This document shows positions 7,933 through 17,466 of a DNA stretch of 64,000 nucleotides, piece by piece. Position 1 is the stretch's first letter. Each line of letters opens with the position of its first letter. This DNA is from Hyphomonadaceae bacterium. Lineage in GTDB: Bacteria; Pseudomonadota; Alphaproteobacteria; Caulobacterales; Maricaulaceae. The stretch is from NCBI GenBank assembly GCA_013001295.1, contig JABDMW010000047.1, positions 186,001 to 250,000 of the forward strand, in the 5' to 3' direction. The position numbers were made by a program, and so were the translations under genes. The notes beneath the pieces are model-generated. The model was not told the DNA's origin and made no database searches. It worked only from the letters and a program-made list of their open reading frames with translations.

Positions 7933-8682
7933 ATGACAAGTACCCAGCGCCCCCATTATACTTTGCCGCGTCTATATATACCGGAATCGTTAGGTCCTGA
8001 CAGTAAAATCGATTTGCCGCAATCGCAGGCGCATTATCTGAGCAAGGTCATGCGGCTTAAGCCGGGCTCTGCCGTTCGTGTTTTTAACGGCCAAGACGGG
8101 GAATGGCTGTCTAAAATTGTGGAGATCGGCAAACGAGATGTTTTGATTGACGTCGTAAAAAAACTGCGTCCCGCGTCCTCGACCCCGGATATCTGGGTGC
8201 TGTTCGCACCGGTTAAAAAATCTCGCAATGACTTTATTGTTGAAAAGGCGACCGAGCTGGGCGCATCATATATTCAACCGGTTGTTACCAAACGCACGAC
8301 AAATCCTCGAATAAAGACAGACCGGATGCACTTGCAATCCATCGAAGCGGCGGAACAAACGGAACGGATGAATATTCCGGAAATCGGTGAACCCGTAAAA
8401 TTGCAGGACGTGCTAAAAAAATGGGATCCTGAACGGGCTTTGATTTTCGCAGATGAAGCGGGCGAGGGAAAATCCGCATTAGCAACGTTTCGTGAAATAA
8501 AAGCTCCATGTGCAATCCTGATCGGCCCTGAGGGCGGGTTTGATCCTCAGGAAAGAACCGATTTGTTGGCCCTGGAATTTGTTAAACCGGTGAGCCTGGG
8601 GCCACGTATATTGCGCGCAGATACCGCTGTCGCCGCTACACTTGCGCTTTGGCAGGCAACGAGTGGTGATTGGAATAATTAG
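7933..8682 (+). CDS. rsmE: 16S rRNA (uracil(1498)-N(3))-methyltransferase
   Basis: A 249-residue SPOUT-fold methyltransferase that modifies U1498 of 16S rRNA. The N-terminal PUA-like part contains QAHYLSKVMRLKPGSAVRVF; the C-terminal trefoil knot shows the AdoMet-binding segments ILIGPEGGFDPQE and SLGPRILRADTAV. The ubiA-rsmE-gshA neighbourhood is common in alphaproteobacteria. The length and both end motifs fit the family. Confidence 0.94.
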   Translation: MTSTQRPHYTLPRLYIPESLGPDSKIDLPQSQAHYLSKVMRLKPGSAVRVFNGQDGEWLSKIVEIGKRDVLIDVVKKLRPASSTPDIWVLFAPVKKSRNDFIVEKATELGASYIQPVVTKRTTNPRIKTDRMHLQSIEAAEQTERMNIPEIGEPVKLQDVLKKWDPERALIFADEAGEGKSALATFREIKAPCAILIGPEGGFDPQERTDLLALEFVKPVSLGPRILRADTAVAATLALWQATSGDWNN

Positions 8683-8796
8683 CATACCTATTATGACAAA
8701 ATTGAATTGATCACATTCACGCGAGCGGCTTGAATTCATATTGAACGCGGCGTAAACGATACTATCCGCATCGATTGGATGGCGAAGAGAGATAAA

Positions 8797-10152
8797 ATGG
8801 CAAAGAAACATTCCCCCCTAATCGAGAAAAAGGCGCAATTGATCAATCATTTGGCCTCGGGAAATAAACCGAAGTCCGAATGGCGCATTGGCACAGAACA
8901 CGAAAAAATCGGCTTTAATCTCAGCACCTTAAAACCTCTGCCATACGAGGGCGATTGCGGGATAAGGGCCATGCTTGAGGGACTACAGCGATTTGAGTGG
9001 GAGCCGGTCTCTGAAAAAGGATATGTGATTGCTTTAAAACGGGAAGGGGCCTCGGTTTCTTTGGAACCCGGGGGACAATTTGAGCTTTCGGGCGCCCCAC
9101 TTGAAACAGTTCACCAGACATGCGGAGAAGTAAACCGTCATTTGCGAGAAGTCCGTGAAGTTGCTACCGAAATCGGTGCCGGGTTTCTGTCATTGGGTTT
9201 CAGACCGGACACCAGATTGGAAGACGTCCCGGTGATGCCGAAAGGACGCTATAAAATCATGCGTGATTACATGCCCAAGGTAGGCAATTTGGGCCGTGAA
9301 ATGATGTTCAGGACCTGTACTGTCCAGACCAATCTTGATTTTTCATCCGAATCTGACATGGTGAAAAAGATGCGTGTCAGTCTTGCTTTGCAACCCCTTG
9401 CGACCGCATTGTTTGCCAATTCACCTTTCACAGATGGCAAACCCAACGGGTTTAAATCGTATAGGTCTCAGATATGGCTGGATACAGACCCTGATCGCAC
9501 GGGCATGTTGCCGTTTGCTTTTGAACAGGGTTTCGGGTTTGAACAATATGTTGATTATGCGCTTGATGTGCCGATGTATTTTGTTCACCGCGGGGATGAT
9601 TATCTGGACGCGAGCGGATTGAATTTCAGGGATTTCCTCGAAGGTAGGCTCTCAATTCTTCCAGGTGAAAAGCCGACCATGGAAGACTTTGAAGACCATC
9701 TTTCAACCATCTTCCCGGAAGTGCGGTTGAAGACGTTTCTGGAAATGCGCGGCGCAGATACGGGACCTTGGCGGGAATTGTGCGCCTTGCCAGCGTTTTG
9801 GGTTGGGTTGCTCTATGATGAAGCTGCGCTGGATGCCGCCTGGGACCTCGTTAAGGACTGGACAGAAGAAGAACGGCAACAGCTGCGGAATGATGTGCCT
9901 AAACACGGGCTGCAAACATCATTCCGATCCGGAAACCTCCAAGACATTGCTAAAATTGCTTTACTCTTGTCGCGGGAAGGCTTGAAGTCGCGTGGCAACC
10001 TCAATGGTCACGGAGAATCAGAATCGGTATTTTTGGAAGACCTCGACCGGTTCGCCAAAACCGGGAAATCCAATGCGGATTTGTTACTAGAAAAATATAA
10101 TGGGGATTGGGAACAAGATATTCTGCAAACCTATGTCGATTGTATTTATTAA
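8797..10152 (+). CDS. gshA: Glutamate-cysteine ligase, plant/alphaproteobacterial type
   Basis: Catalyses the first, ATP-dependent step of glutathione synthesis, joining glutamate and cysteine. The product (about 451 residues) starts with EKKAQLINHLASG and has WRIGTEHEKIGF, the SLEPGGQFELSGAP substrate-binding segment and RDYMPKVGNLGREMMFRTCTVQ, all characteristic of the GCS2/plant-like group. The ATG at 8797 is preferred to the one at 8779 because GAGAGATAAA directly precedes it. The stop overlaps by four bases the end of the convergent TonB-receptor gene. Confidence 0.93.
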   Translation: MAKKHSPLIEKKAQLINHLASGNKPKSEWRIGTEHEKIGFNLSTLKPLPYEGDCGIRAMLEGLQRFEWEPVSEKGYVIALKREGASVSLEPGGQFELSGAPLETVHQTCGEVNRHLREVREVATEIGAGFLSLGFRPDTRLEDVPVMPKGRYKIMRDYMPKVGNLGREMMFRTCTVQTNLDFSSESDMVKKMRVSLALQPLATALFANSPFTDGKPNGFKSYRSQIWLDTDPDRTGMLPFAFEQGFGFEQYVDYALDVPMYFVHRGDDYLDASGLNFRDFLEGRLSILPGEKPTMEDFEDHLSTIFPEVRLKTFLEMRGADTGPWRELCALPAFWVGLLYDEAALDAAWDLVKDWTEEERQQLRNDVPKHGLQTSFRSGNLQDIAKIALLLSREGLKSRGNLNGHGESESVFLEDLDRFAKTGKSNADLLLEKYNGDWEQDILQTYVDCIY

Positions 10153-12593
10153 AACGTCCCTGAAAGCGTAATCCCATAACGCGGTGCAGCTGTACGAACC
10201 CGGCTTTCCGATCCACTGAAGCTCCCGACCCTGCGATTGTCACCATCAAACAAGTTTCGAATATTTTTTGTTTCTGCGGACAAAGCGTTTCTGACATCAA
10301 ACCGCAGTGTCAGTCCGCGAATATCCTTGTGTTCCAAAAACACGCCGACTTCCGGCGCACTTTCTGTGAAGTGAGAAATTTGATTTAAGCGGAAGTTTGC
10401 AGAATCGCGATTGCCGACAACATCACCGCCCCATGCCCAATTCGTATTGGGTATGTCATGGCGAAAGTCTATCGTGTAACTACTGACGAGCCCCTCGCTA
10501 AGCCGCCGGTCCAAACCGGTAACCGCGTCGGCCACCGAACTATTTTCTGCCGCCAGTTCTACATCGACGCGCGCACCTTCAAGTCCGAAATCATCCATAA
10601 GAACTGTACCGATTAATTCGACACCCAACACTTCCGCGCTATCAATATTGCCCGGCGCATCGCCTCCATTTGGCAAAGGGATTCGGTCGACAACATCTTC
10701 AATTTTTTGACCATATAGCTTGAGAGTTCCAGAGACCCCATTCGACCACGATTTTTCAAGTTCGATTTCGCCGTCCCATGATTGCGCGGGCACGATTTCC
10801 GGATTTCCGGCATTGGCTAGATCATCGGCAAGGCTGACGGAACTAATAAATGTATCGAAGTCCAATTGTCCGACAGTGCGTTCAACCTTAGTGCGGATAT
10901 TAAGGGTGTCGGATGCGGCATAGCTCGTCGATACAAATCCTTTCGGGCGGACAAATTCACGTGTTAAACCGAATGGACCGGTTTGTGACAATTCTGAAAA
11001 TTCGACCCCCGCCGATGCCTGCAAACTTAGCTTTTCTGACGCCTTCCAGTTGCCGGTGATGTTGGACTCAATACGTTTTTCCTCTACCCGCGATGAACTG
11101 CCTGGTAAAGGAATATCAATTATTGAGCCATCTTCAGCCAATTCGCCGAGTGTTGCCTCGGTCTCCAGAAAATTGAGTGCGCCTTCAACGGCGAACTGCC
11201 AATCCATAGTCTCGTCTTGCTTAAATGAATATTCTCCGCGCGCGATAGTTTCGCCGGACTGTGTGGATTGAGTGAAAACCTCCGTCGTATCATTGCCATT
11301 AAAATCAAATGTGCGGAATGTGTCTTTTAAATCTATATCGCTTTGCCGTGTAATGCCAATTAATTTGAGATTACCTTCGCCCACATCAAACGCGTAGTCA
11401 CCACCCAGCTCACCGTTCCAGCCATCCTCTCCGAAGCTCGTTAAACGTTCACCATTATCGCCAGCAGACGTGATGGCTGTTTGTAGCGAGGCTTCTTCAA
11501 GGCGATAATTCGTGACTTGATAATTGGCGTTTAGGTGTGCGACATGCCCGTTGTCAGGAAGATAACTGAATTCGGCTGATATTTTCGGGTTGTCTTCAAA
11601 GGCGAGAGCGAGCTCATCCCGTCGTTCGATAACGTCACCGAAACCGTTCGTTATCAGTTCGGGCCCGGTTTCTGTATCGCGAAACGGGCCGCTTTCGAAG
11701 CCGATATTATATTCGACGGGGCCGCGACTTCCTGAAACTGATGCTTCTATGCCAAACAAATTGGCGCGTGACCGGTCTTGAAATTCGGCGAAATATTTCC
11801 AACTTCCGCTTGTTTTATTCTGGTTGGTCACAATGTTTGCAACAGTGCCCCCCAATCCAGGAATGTTTAAACTCGCGCCGTTCAAGATCTCAATTCGGGC
11901 GACCGACGCCGCAGGCATACGTGTCAGTGCTGAGCGGGCATCGTTATCTTTACCCGTCAACCGCACGCCATTAATCAAAACATTAACCCCGCCCTGACCA
12001 AGACCGCGTTTGCTGTCGAGTTCGATCAACGCGAAATTTGGAACTTGTGCGACCATATCAGCTGCCGTTACCGGCGCATATTTTTTGAAAAAGCTCGCAT
12101 CATATGATTTGCCGGTATTGCTGGATGACAATTGCCTATTCCCGATCGATTCTTCCAATCTGGCTTGTGTGTAAAGCTTCTTATATTGTTTTCCGGGCGG
12201 AGGTGGTTTGCGTGAAGGAATGGGCGCTTCGACCCCCGCCATCAAAACCATTTCCTGCGGCTTTTTGCGGAAAGGCTTCAGTGAAGGCGCGGGCGCGGCT
12301 GAACTCTGTACAGCAACGAATTTTTGTTCTGAACTGAAATGCGGTTTCAGCGATGGCGCTGGAACACCCGCATTTGAAAATAAGAGGCCCTTAGGGTTTT
12401 CTGTGATCTCGGGCTTCAAAGTCGGCGTTGGAATATTTGCAGACGATAGTGTGCCAAATTGCTCAAATTTCAGCGATGCCGGTTTTAATGACGGCGTGGG
12501 GACAACCTCTTCAGCGACGGATATCGATGCCGGCGTCAAACTTATGATTGAAACTGACAGCGTCAGTAATTTATTTTTATTGGTGGTGACCAC
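10149..12593 (-). CDS. TonB-dependent receptor-like outer-membrane protein with N-terminal proline-rich repeats
   Basis: An 814-residue protein with a signal peptide (about 1-27), then a repeat region (about 28-140), then a plug domain. The plug shows YAPVTAADMVAQVPNF, RGLGQGGVNVLINGVRLTGK, and IEILNGASLNIPGLGG, the usual plug landmarks. A beta-barrel follows, ending in the typical outer-membrane signature GITLSGTF with a terminal phenylalanine. The repeat region carries P-x-P-S-L-K-P at residues 32, 55, 78, 101 and 124, exactly 23 residues apart. The neighbour (12705-14765) is a paralogue without the repeats. The transported ligand is unknown, and no clear TonB box was recognised. Confidence 0.85.
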   Translation of the reverse strand: MVTTNKNKLLTLSVSIISLTPASISVAEEVVPTPSLKPASLKFEQFGTLSSANIPTPTLKPEITENPKGLLFSNAGVPAPSLKPHFSSEQKFVAVQSSAAPAPSLKPFRKKPQEMVLMAGVEAPIPSRKPPPPGKQYKKLYTQARLEESIGNRQLSSSNTGKSYDASFFKKYAPVTAADMVAQVPNFALIELDSKRGLGQGGVNVLINGVRLTGKDNDARSALTRMPAASVARIEILNGASLNIPGLGGTVANIVTNQNKTSGSWKYFAEFQDRSRANLFGIEASVSGSRGPVEYNIGFESGPFRDTETGPELITNGFGDVIERRDELALAFEDNPKISAEFSYLPDNGHVAHLNANYQVTNYRLEEASLQTAITSAGDNGERLTSFGEDGWNGELGGDYAFDVGEGNLKLIGITRQSDIDLKDTFRTFDFNGNDTTEVFTQSTQSGETIARGEYSFKQDETMDWQFAVEGALNFLETEATLGELAEDGSIIDIPLPGSSSRVEEKRIESNITGNWKASEKLSLQASAGVEFSELSQTGPFGLTREFVRPKGFVSTSYAASDTLNIRTKVERTVGQLDFDTFISSVSLADDLANAGNPEIVPAQSWDGEIELEKSWSNGVSGTLKLYGQKIEDVVDRIPLPNGGDAPGNIDSAEVLGVELIGTVLMDDFGLEGARVDVELAAENSSVADAVTGLDRRLSEGLVSSYTIDFRHDIPNTNWAWGGDVVGNRDSANFRLNQISHFTESAPEVGVFLEHKDIRGLTLRFDVRNALSAETKNIRNLFDGDNRRVGSFSGSESRVRTAAPRYGITLSGTF
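12204..12500 (-). repeat. Five 23-codon (69-bp period) in-frame repeats in the receptor N-terminus
   Basis: The cores PTPSLKP, PTPTLKP, PAPSLKP, PAPSLKP and PIPSRKP recur at a constant 23-residue distance. The residues between cores have diverged strongly, so the period is old or under selection for spacing. The block sits between the signal peptide and the plug, that is, in the periplasm. Confidence 0.85.
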
Positions 12594-12704
12594 ATTCGAA
12601 ACCGATATGTATGGTTAACGCTAGCCATGTTCGTAGAACAAGTCTCTTAACAAAGTCTGAGGTTTGTACGGTTTTAGGTTGTGATATGTTGTGATGTGTC
12701 GTTA

Positions 12705-14765
12705 CTAGAAAGTGCCGCTGACTGTGACACGGACAAAGGACCCAAACGGTCTGGAGCGATCCTCTATGAAATCAACAACGCCCAGATCCCTTCTGTCGGT
12801 GTAAACTGTACGCGTAAAGTCATCGCTGGACCCAAATAAGTTTCTAACATCTGCCCGAACTTTAAGCCCAAATACATCCTTGTGTTCAATATAAATGATC
12901 GAAAATGGAACCGGAAAGTTGAACTGTTGGATGGTTTCCAACCGATACACTTCAGACTCATGGAATTGATCGGCATAAAATCCATATGCCCATTCGGTAC
13001 TGGGAATGTCATGACGGAAATCGATCTGCCAATAATAAATTTTGTCATCGTTCAAACGTCTGGAAAAGCCGAGCAGCGGATCATCGACCGACGAAGTTCT
13101 TAAGTCCAAGCCAAGGTCCAACTGCATGCCGTCGAGCCCCCAACGCTCACCTTTTATTGTCGCGGTAAAATCGACGCCGTAGCGCGTGGCGCTATCAATA
13201 TTTCCGACAGCATCGCCGTCAAGACCGATTGGAATACGGTCAACCAAGTCTGAAATGAGCTCGCCGTAAAAACGGGCTTTGAATGTGTTGCCTTGCCCGA
13301 AATCTTTACCGAACTCCATTTCACCGATCCAGGATTGTTCGGGCACGAGGTTGGCATTACCTGCTTGGTCAAAGTCGTCTTGCACGCTGACAGACGAGAT
13401 GAAGTCAAAGAAATTCAGTTGACCCACTTCGCGTTCGATTTTTGTGCGAATAGAAAAACTATCATCGGGCTTATATGTTGTTGAGATAAAACCTTTCGGC
13501 CTGTAAAAATCGCGGGTCAACCCGCCTGCCTGACTGATTTCAGAGTATTCTCCGCCAACAGAGGCTTGGACATCCCATTGAGGGGAGATTGTTCGCGTAT
13601 GGGTTATTGTCGCTTCTGCACGTTTTTCTTCAACGCGGTCAAGCTCCGCCGGATCAGGTGTGATATTGAGTTCTTCAAGACGGGAGTCTATATCGAGGTA
13701 ATTGAATGCACCCTCGAGTGAGAATTGCCAATCCCTTCCTTGAGACGGCGTCCAGGAATATTCAGTCCTTGCAATTGTTTCGGCTTCGTCCGCATCTCTA
13801 AAAAATCGGATGCCTTCAGTTTGGCCCAGGACAGGGTCAAAGATATCAAACCGGGAGATTGAAGGTGAGCGTTCAAACGCGTAATAACCGATCATCTTAA
13901 GCTTGCCCGGCCCGACCGGTAATTCGTAGTCCCCACCGGCCTCAAAGTTCCATTCGTCCTCCGCCCGGGAAAACAAAGTTTCTAGATCTTCGCCCCGTGG
14001 GAGCAAGCCGCTCCGTTTTGATGTCTCGCGCGAATTGAAGTTAAATTGATTGTATTCAAGATTCAAATTTCCGACATGATCGGGCTTCGGTGTCCAGGTC
14101 AGATCAAGCGACGCGCCCGGATTGTCGCCATTGGAGGTCTGAACCTCATCCCGTCTTTCAAAGACAACCCCATCCGGGGTATATAGCGATTCTGGCCCAA
14201 AATTTCCGTTTCTAAACGACTCGTTTTTGAGCGTAGCAGAATAAGCGAGATTACCAGTTTCACCAGAAACGCTGACTTGGCCGTCCAGCAAATCAGCTTG
14301 CAAGTTTTCACGCCATTCCGGTCGCCATTCCCATGTACCGGTTACACCTTTGTTCTTGGTGACAATATTGGCAACTTGTCCGGTAAGCCCGGGAATGTTC
14401 AGCGATGCGCCCTCCAAGATTTCAATTCGAACGACATTGGCGGCAGTAATCCGTCCCAGTTGATCCCGCGCGTCAGTTTTACCCGATAACCGTTTTTTGT
14501 TGATCAATATATTAGCACCGCCTTGGCCCAAACCTCTTTTATTGTCAGCGTCTTGGAGTTGGAAACCGGGGATACGACCGATCATATCGAAGGCGGTTCG
14601 CGGCGCGTATGCTGTAAAAAAAGCCGGTTCGTAAATGTTCGAGCCTGACTGCTTCGCAGGTGAGACCAACGCCGGTGTGTTGATGACATCCTGTGCAAAC
14701 GCAGCCGCGGAATTCAGGGTGAAGCAAACCACTCCGCTTGCCAGGAAGCTAGATAATTTGATCAT
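12705..14765 (-). CDS. TonB-dependent receptor-like outer-membrane protein
   Basis: A 686-residue paralogue of the preceding receptor. A signal peptide ends at about AAAFAQ, followed by a short linker and a plug domain with YAPRTAFDMIGRIPGF, GLGQGGANILINKKRLSGK and LEGASLNIPGLTGQ. The barrel shares long colinear segments with its neighbour (for example RDFYRPKGFISTTY versus REFVRPKGFVSTSY) and ends RVTVSGTF. Both genes point the same way with 111 bases between them, consistent with tandem duplication. The BlaR1-like gene lies 49 bases upstream on the same strand. The substrate is unknown. Confidence 0.85.
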   Translation of the reverse strand: MIKLSSFLASGVVCFTLNSAAAFAQDVINTPALVSPAKQSGSNIYEPAFFTAYAPRTAFDMIGRIPGFQLQDADNKRGLGQGGANILINKKRLSGKTDARDQLGRITAANVVRIEILEGASLNIPGLTGQVANIVTKNKGVTGTWEWRPEWRENLQADLLDGQVSVSGETGNLAYSATLKNESFRNGNFGPESLYTPDGVVFERRDEVQTSNGDNPGASLDLTWTPKPDHVGNLNLEYNQFNFNSRETSKRSGLLPRGEDLETLFSRAEDEWNFEAGGDYELPVGPGKLKMIGYYAFERSPSISRFDIFDPVLGQTEGIRFFRDADEAETIARTEYSWTPSQGRDWQFSLEGAFNYLDIDSRLEELNITPDPAELDRVEEKRAEATITHTRTISPQWDVQASVGGEYSEISQAGGLTRDFYRPKGFISTTYKPDDSFSIRTKIEREVGQLNFFDFISSVSVQDDFDQAGNANLVPEQSWIGEMEFGKDFGQGNTFKARFYGELISDLVDRIPIGLDGDAVGNIDSATRYGVDFTATIKGERWGLDGMQLDLGLDLRTSSVDDPLLGFSRRLNDDKIYYWQIDFRHDIPSTEWAYGFYADQFHESEVYRLETIQQFNFPVPFSIIYIEHKDVFGLKVRADVRNLFGSSDDFTRTVYTDRRDLGVVDFIEDRSRPFGSFVRVTVSGTF

Positions 14766-14814
14766 TTAAACGCTTTACTACAGGGTTATATCTGTGATTG
14801 CCGGGTAAGAAGGG

Positions 14815-17037
14815 TTACCTATCTCGGTTTGTATCATTGTTGGTGTATGAGGAATGCCCGTTTTTCCCTTTGGATTCAACGTGCATGTAGCCGGGCTTGA
14901 ACACGATTTTTTTCACATCACCTTTGCGACTGATATAGTCAGAAACGATATCGCAATATTGGCCTTCCATCGCATTTGGCAATTTTCGGCCGTTAATCCA
15001 AATGTCACTTTCCGTCAGCTTCATTGTGATTTTCGATTTGTCGGATTTCATAAATCCGTCTCGTTTCAATTGCGGAATGAGGCGCTCCCGCATTTGCTCG
15101 TACTTTTTCGCTTGAAGATCAGCTTTTATACGTTCTTTTTCCGCTCGTTTATGTCCTTTGTCTTCGCGGACCAATTCCGCGTATTCCCGTGCAGCCTCGC
15201 GTTTCAACTGAGCTTGTTCGCGCGCCATTTCGCGCTGGGCGTTCTGCAACTCCCGCTCATATTCTCGTTTCTCTTGTTTGATCTCGCGCTCCAATTGAGC
15301 CATTTCGCGTTCATACTCTTGTTTTTCTCTAGCCAGTTCACGTTTTAATTCCGCCTGTTTTTGAGCGTGCTCGCGGGCGTGATCTTTTTCACTGCGTTCG
15401 ATCTCGTGCTGGTGAGCTTGTATGTCGCGCTTAATCTCGGCCATTTCGCGCGCGTATTCGGCCTGAGCTTGGGCGCGTTCACGATTGTATTCAGCCTTTT
15501 CTTGCGCCAATTCCCGTGACAATTCGGCTTGCTGCTCTGCATATTCACGCGCGATCTCAGCTTGTTCTTGCGCCATTTCACGAGATTGCGCTGCCAGGAC
15601 TTCAGCGTCTTCAGGGGCGGTCCATGAATAGTTATTAGTTGTGATAACAGGAGGAGCGGGCGTTGGATTTGGTCCCGGCATCGGTGTGGGAGCCGCATCG
15701 ACGGCAGGATAAGGTGCCCGTGGGATATCAATGTTGGCTGGCGGTTTTGGCGGGACAATGTTGAGTTCCGGTTTGGATTTAACATTGTACCAGTTGCCGT
15801 CAATATTTATGTAGCTGATACCTTTATGGTTGGTTTTTACGGAATAGGATTTTCCGTCTTTCGTAAATGTCCCGTAATTATAGACTTTATCTTTCCATTT
15901 AGAATCGCCCCAAGCGGAACGTGCTTCGCCCGCTAGCCTGGCTTGACCGTCATCATACTTTTTCGCGATTGCTTTTGCCTCTTGCTCCGCTTCCCATTCG
16001 CTCGGGGGGTGCGCCTGACTTTGCACCGCGCCCAAGCCGAATATCACGGCGGTCGCCAAAGCCAACATTGATGTTGACGCAAATCCGCGAACCGCGCCCG
16101 TTTGCGTTTTTTGAGCTGGCGCGCCCATCAAACGCTTTAACCGGTTCATTAACGGGGCCTCCGGTCCGTCGGCGGACAGAGCAAAGACACCGCCGTTTCT
16201 GGCCGCATTAATCCGGATAGTACCCAAAGCCCGGGCCAGGCATTCCGGGTTCTGCGTGACGACGACTGCGTAGTCATCGCATGAATGTTCCCGGTCAGCG
16301 TCGATACCTTTTGAAATGTATTGAACGGCGGGATGATAAAAGAACACCGTTTTGATCAGGATTTGCAAGATGTTTGTTAAGTAATCGTGACGCCGTATAT
16401 GGGCCAATTCGTGAAGAATGACAGCTTCGCATTGTTCCGCATCCATGCCTGTGAAAAACCAGCTCGGAAACAGAACGATCGGTTTGAAAAAACCGAACGT
16501 AATTGGACTGGAGACATGCTCAGAGATAAATGCTGTTGTCCTGTTGCTGACATTGCATTTGCGGGCAAGGGTCGCAAAACGGTGCTGCCAGGCCGAGGGA
16601 AGATCTGACAATCCCGTTTTACGAAGTTTGTGCGTTAGGCGGAAAGCCGCCAAATACCGCGCCCCTAACACCGCAAAGCATACAGCCCACGTCGCTCCTA
16701 TAAAATTAGTTGAATTTAGGAGCAGGGCGAGGGGTGACAGGGTTCCCGGTGTCGCTGTTGTTATGCCGACTGGCTCAGCGAGTCCGAAAAGTGAAACTGT
16801 GGTTTCAGCCGCAGATGTGCCGAGGCCGAAATAGTAGAGGAAGGTTCCGATGAATGCGGCTAACAATCCGACCATTGTAACCATCCCGGCGATATACCGA
16901 ATATCTGCCGCTGAATCTTTGGTGGCGACACGGATGGCCCAGATAAATATTGCGGCAAGAACACCTTGCCATGTTGAATGCAAGACTGCCCACCCGAGAC
17001 TATCTAAAACGAGAGTTAGATCCGGTAAATGCCACAT
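14815..17037 (-). CDS. BlaR1-like M56-family zinc peptidase with a long charged helix
   Basis: A 740-residue membrane protein. The N-terminal third is an M56 (BlaR1/MecR1) peptidase with several membrane segments and the zinc motif HELAH at 209-213 (ILHELAHIRRHDY), with DREHSCDDYA near 250. A further membrane segment at about 322-338 leads to an exported region. That region holds a small domain (about 380-425), a proline-rich linker (430-465), an uninterrupted Arg/Glu/Ala/Gln-rich helical stretch of about 175 residues (478-655), and a C-terminal domain. No penicillin-binding SxxK domain is seen, so beta-lactam sensing is unlikely. It should cleave or inactivate the BlaI-like repressor encoded 11 bases upstream. 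The signal it senses is unknown. Confidence 0.85.
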   Translation of the reverse strand: MWHLPDLTLVLDSLGWAVLHSTWQGVLAAIFIWAIRVATKDSAADIRYIAGMVTMVGLLAAFIGTFLYYFGLGTSAAETTVSLFGLAEPVGITTATPGTLSPLALLLNSTNFIGATWAVCFAVLGARYLAAFRLTHKLRKTGLSDLPSAWQHRFATLARKCNVSNRTTAFISEHVSSPITFGFFKPIVLFPSWFFTGMDAEQCEAVILHELAHIRRHDYLTNILQILIKTVFFYHPAVQYISKGIDADREHSCDDYAVVVTQNPECLARALGTIRINAARNGGVFALSADGPEAPLMNRLKRLMGAPAQKTQTGAVRGFASTSMLALATAVIFGLGAVQSQAHPPSEWEAEQEAKAIAKKYDDGQARLAGEARSAWGDSKWKDKVYNYGTFTKDGKSYSVKTNHKGISYINIDGNWYNVKSKPELNIVPPKPPANIDIPRAPYPAVDAAPTPMPGPNPTPAPPVITTNNYSWTAPEDAEVLAAQSREMAQEQAEIAREYAEQQAELSRELAQEKAEYNRERAQAQAEYAREMAEIKRDIQAHQHEIERSEKDHAREHAQKQAELKRELAREKQEYEREMAQLEREIKQEKREYERELQNAQREMAREQAQLKREAAREYAELVREDKGHKRAEKERIKADLQAKKYEQMRERLIPQLKRDGFMKSDKSKITMKLTESDIWINGRKLPNAMEGQYCDIVSDYISRKGDVKKIVFKPGYMHVESKGKNGHSSYTNNDTNRDR

Positions 17038-17048
17038 AATGCGTTCCC

Positions 17049-17432
17049 CTATGTGTTTTTAGTTTCAAGATCAGCGATAAATTTCTTGATCGCATCCAGT
17101 TCCTCACTTGATGTTTCAGCATCGCCCAGGGCGTGCATAACCAGATCGTTGACATTTCCCCGAAATGCCGTTTCCAGGAGCCGGTCCAATAATTTGGTTT
17201 TGGTTTTCTTCGCGGGTTCAACGGCAGAATAGTTGAAAGATTTGCCAACGCCGGGCGTCCGGGTGACCAAACCTTTCTCCTGCATGCGCTGCAATTGTTT
17301 TAATATTGTCGTGTAGCCAACGTCTTTTGTTTTGCTGATCTGCTCATGTACAGCACGGACGCTGCACGGTTGCTGGTCCCAAAGGATTTGCAAAATCTCG
17401 ACTTCGGCGCCAGATGGTTTTCTTTCAGACAT
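17049..17432 (-). CDS. BlaI/MecI/CopY-family transcriptional repressor
   Basis: A 127-residue winged-helix repressor with the family N-terminus (KPSGAEVEILQILW), VRAVHEQI, DVGYTTILKQLQRMQEKGLV as the DNA-recognition part and a C-terminal dimerisation helix. BlaI proteins are inactivated by proteolysis triggered by the paired M56 sensor, whose gene follows 11 bases downstream. The upstream region, shared with the divergent POT transporter, contains two similar imperfect dyads (17467-17512). The two TonB-receptor genes lie further downstream on the same strand and may belong to the regulon (inference). Confidence 0.92.
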   Translation of the reverse strand: MSERKPSGAEVEILQILWDQQPCSVRAVHEQISKTKDVGYTTILKQLQRMQEKGLVTRTPGVGKSFNYSAVEPAKKTKTKLLDRLLETAFRGNVNDLVMHALGDAETSSEELDAIKKFIADLETKNT

Positions 17433-17466
17433 AATGTGTCCCCAGTTACTATTCGTTTATCGATAT

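Noticed and set aside
14854-15348. Plus-strand frame of 164 codons opposite the M56 helix
   Set aside because: It mirrors the repeated Glu/Arg/Ala codons of the helix as Phe/Leu/Ser and is not a real gene.
15073-15606. Repeated DNA in the M56 gene as a CRISPR or transposon repeat
   Set aside because: The periodicity is at the protein level (helix heptads) and the frame is continuous; there are no constant spacers or terminal repeats.
14815-17432. Beta-lactam resistance regulator BlaR1/BlaI
   Set aside because: There is no SxxK penicillin-binding domain in the sensor and no beta-lactamase gene in the window, so only the family names are used.
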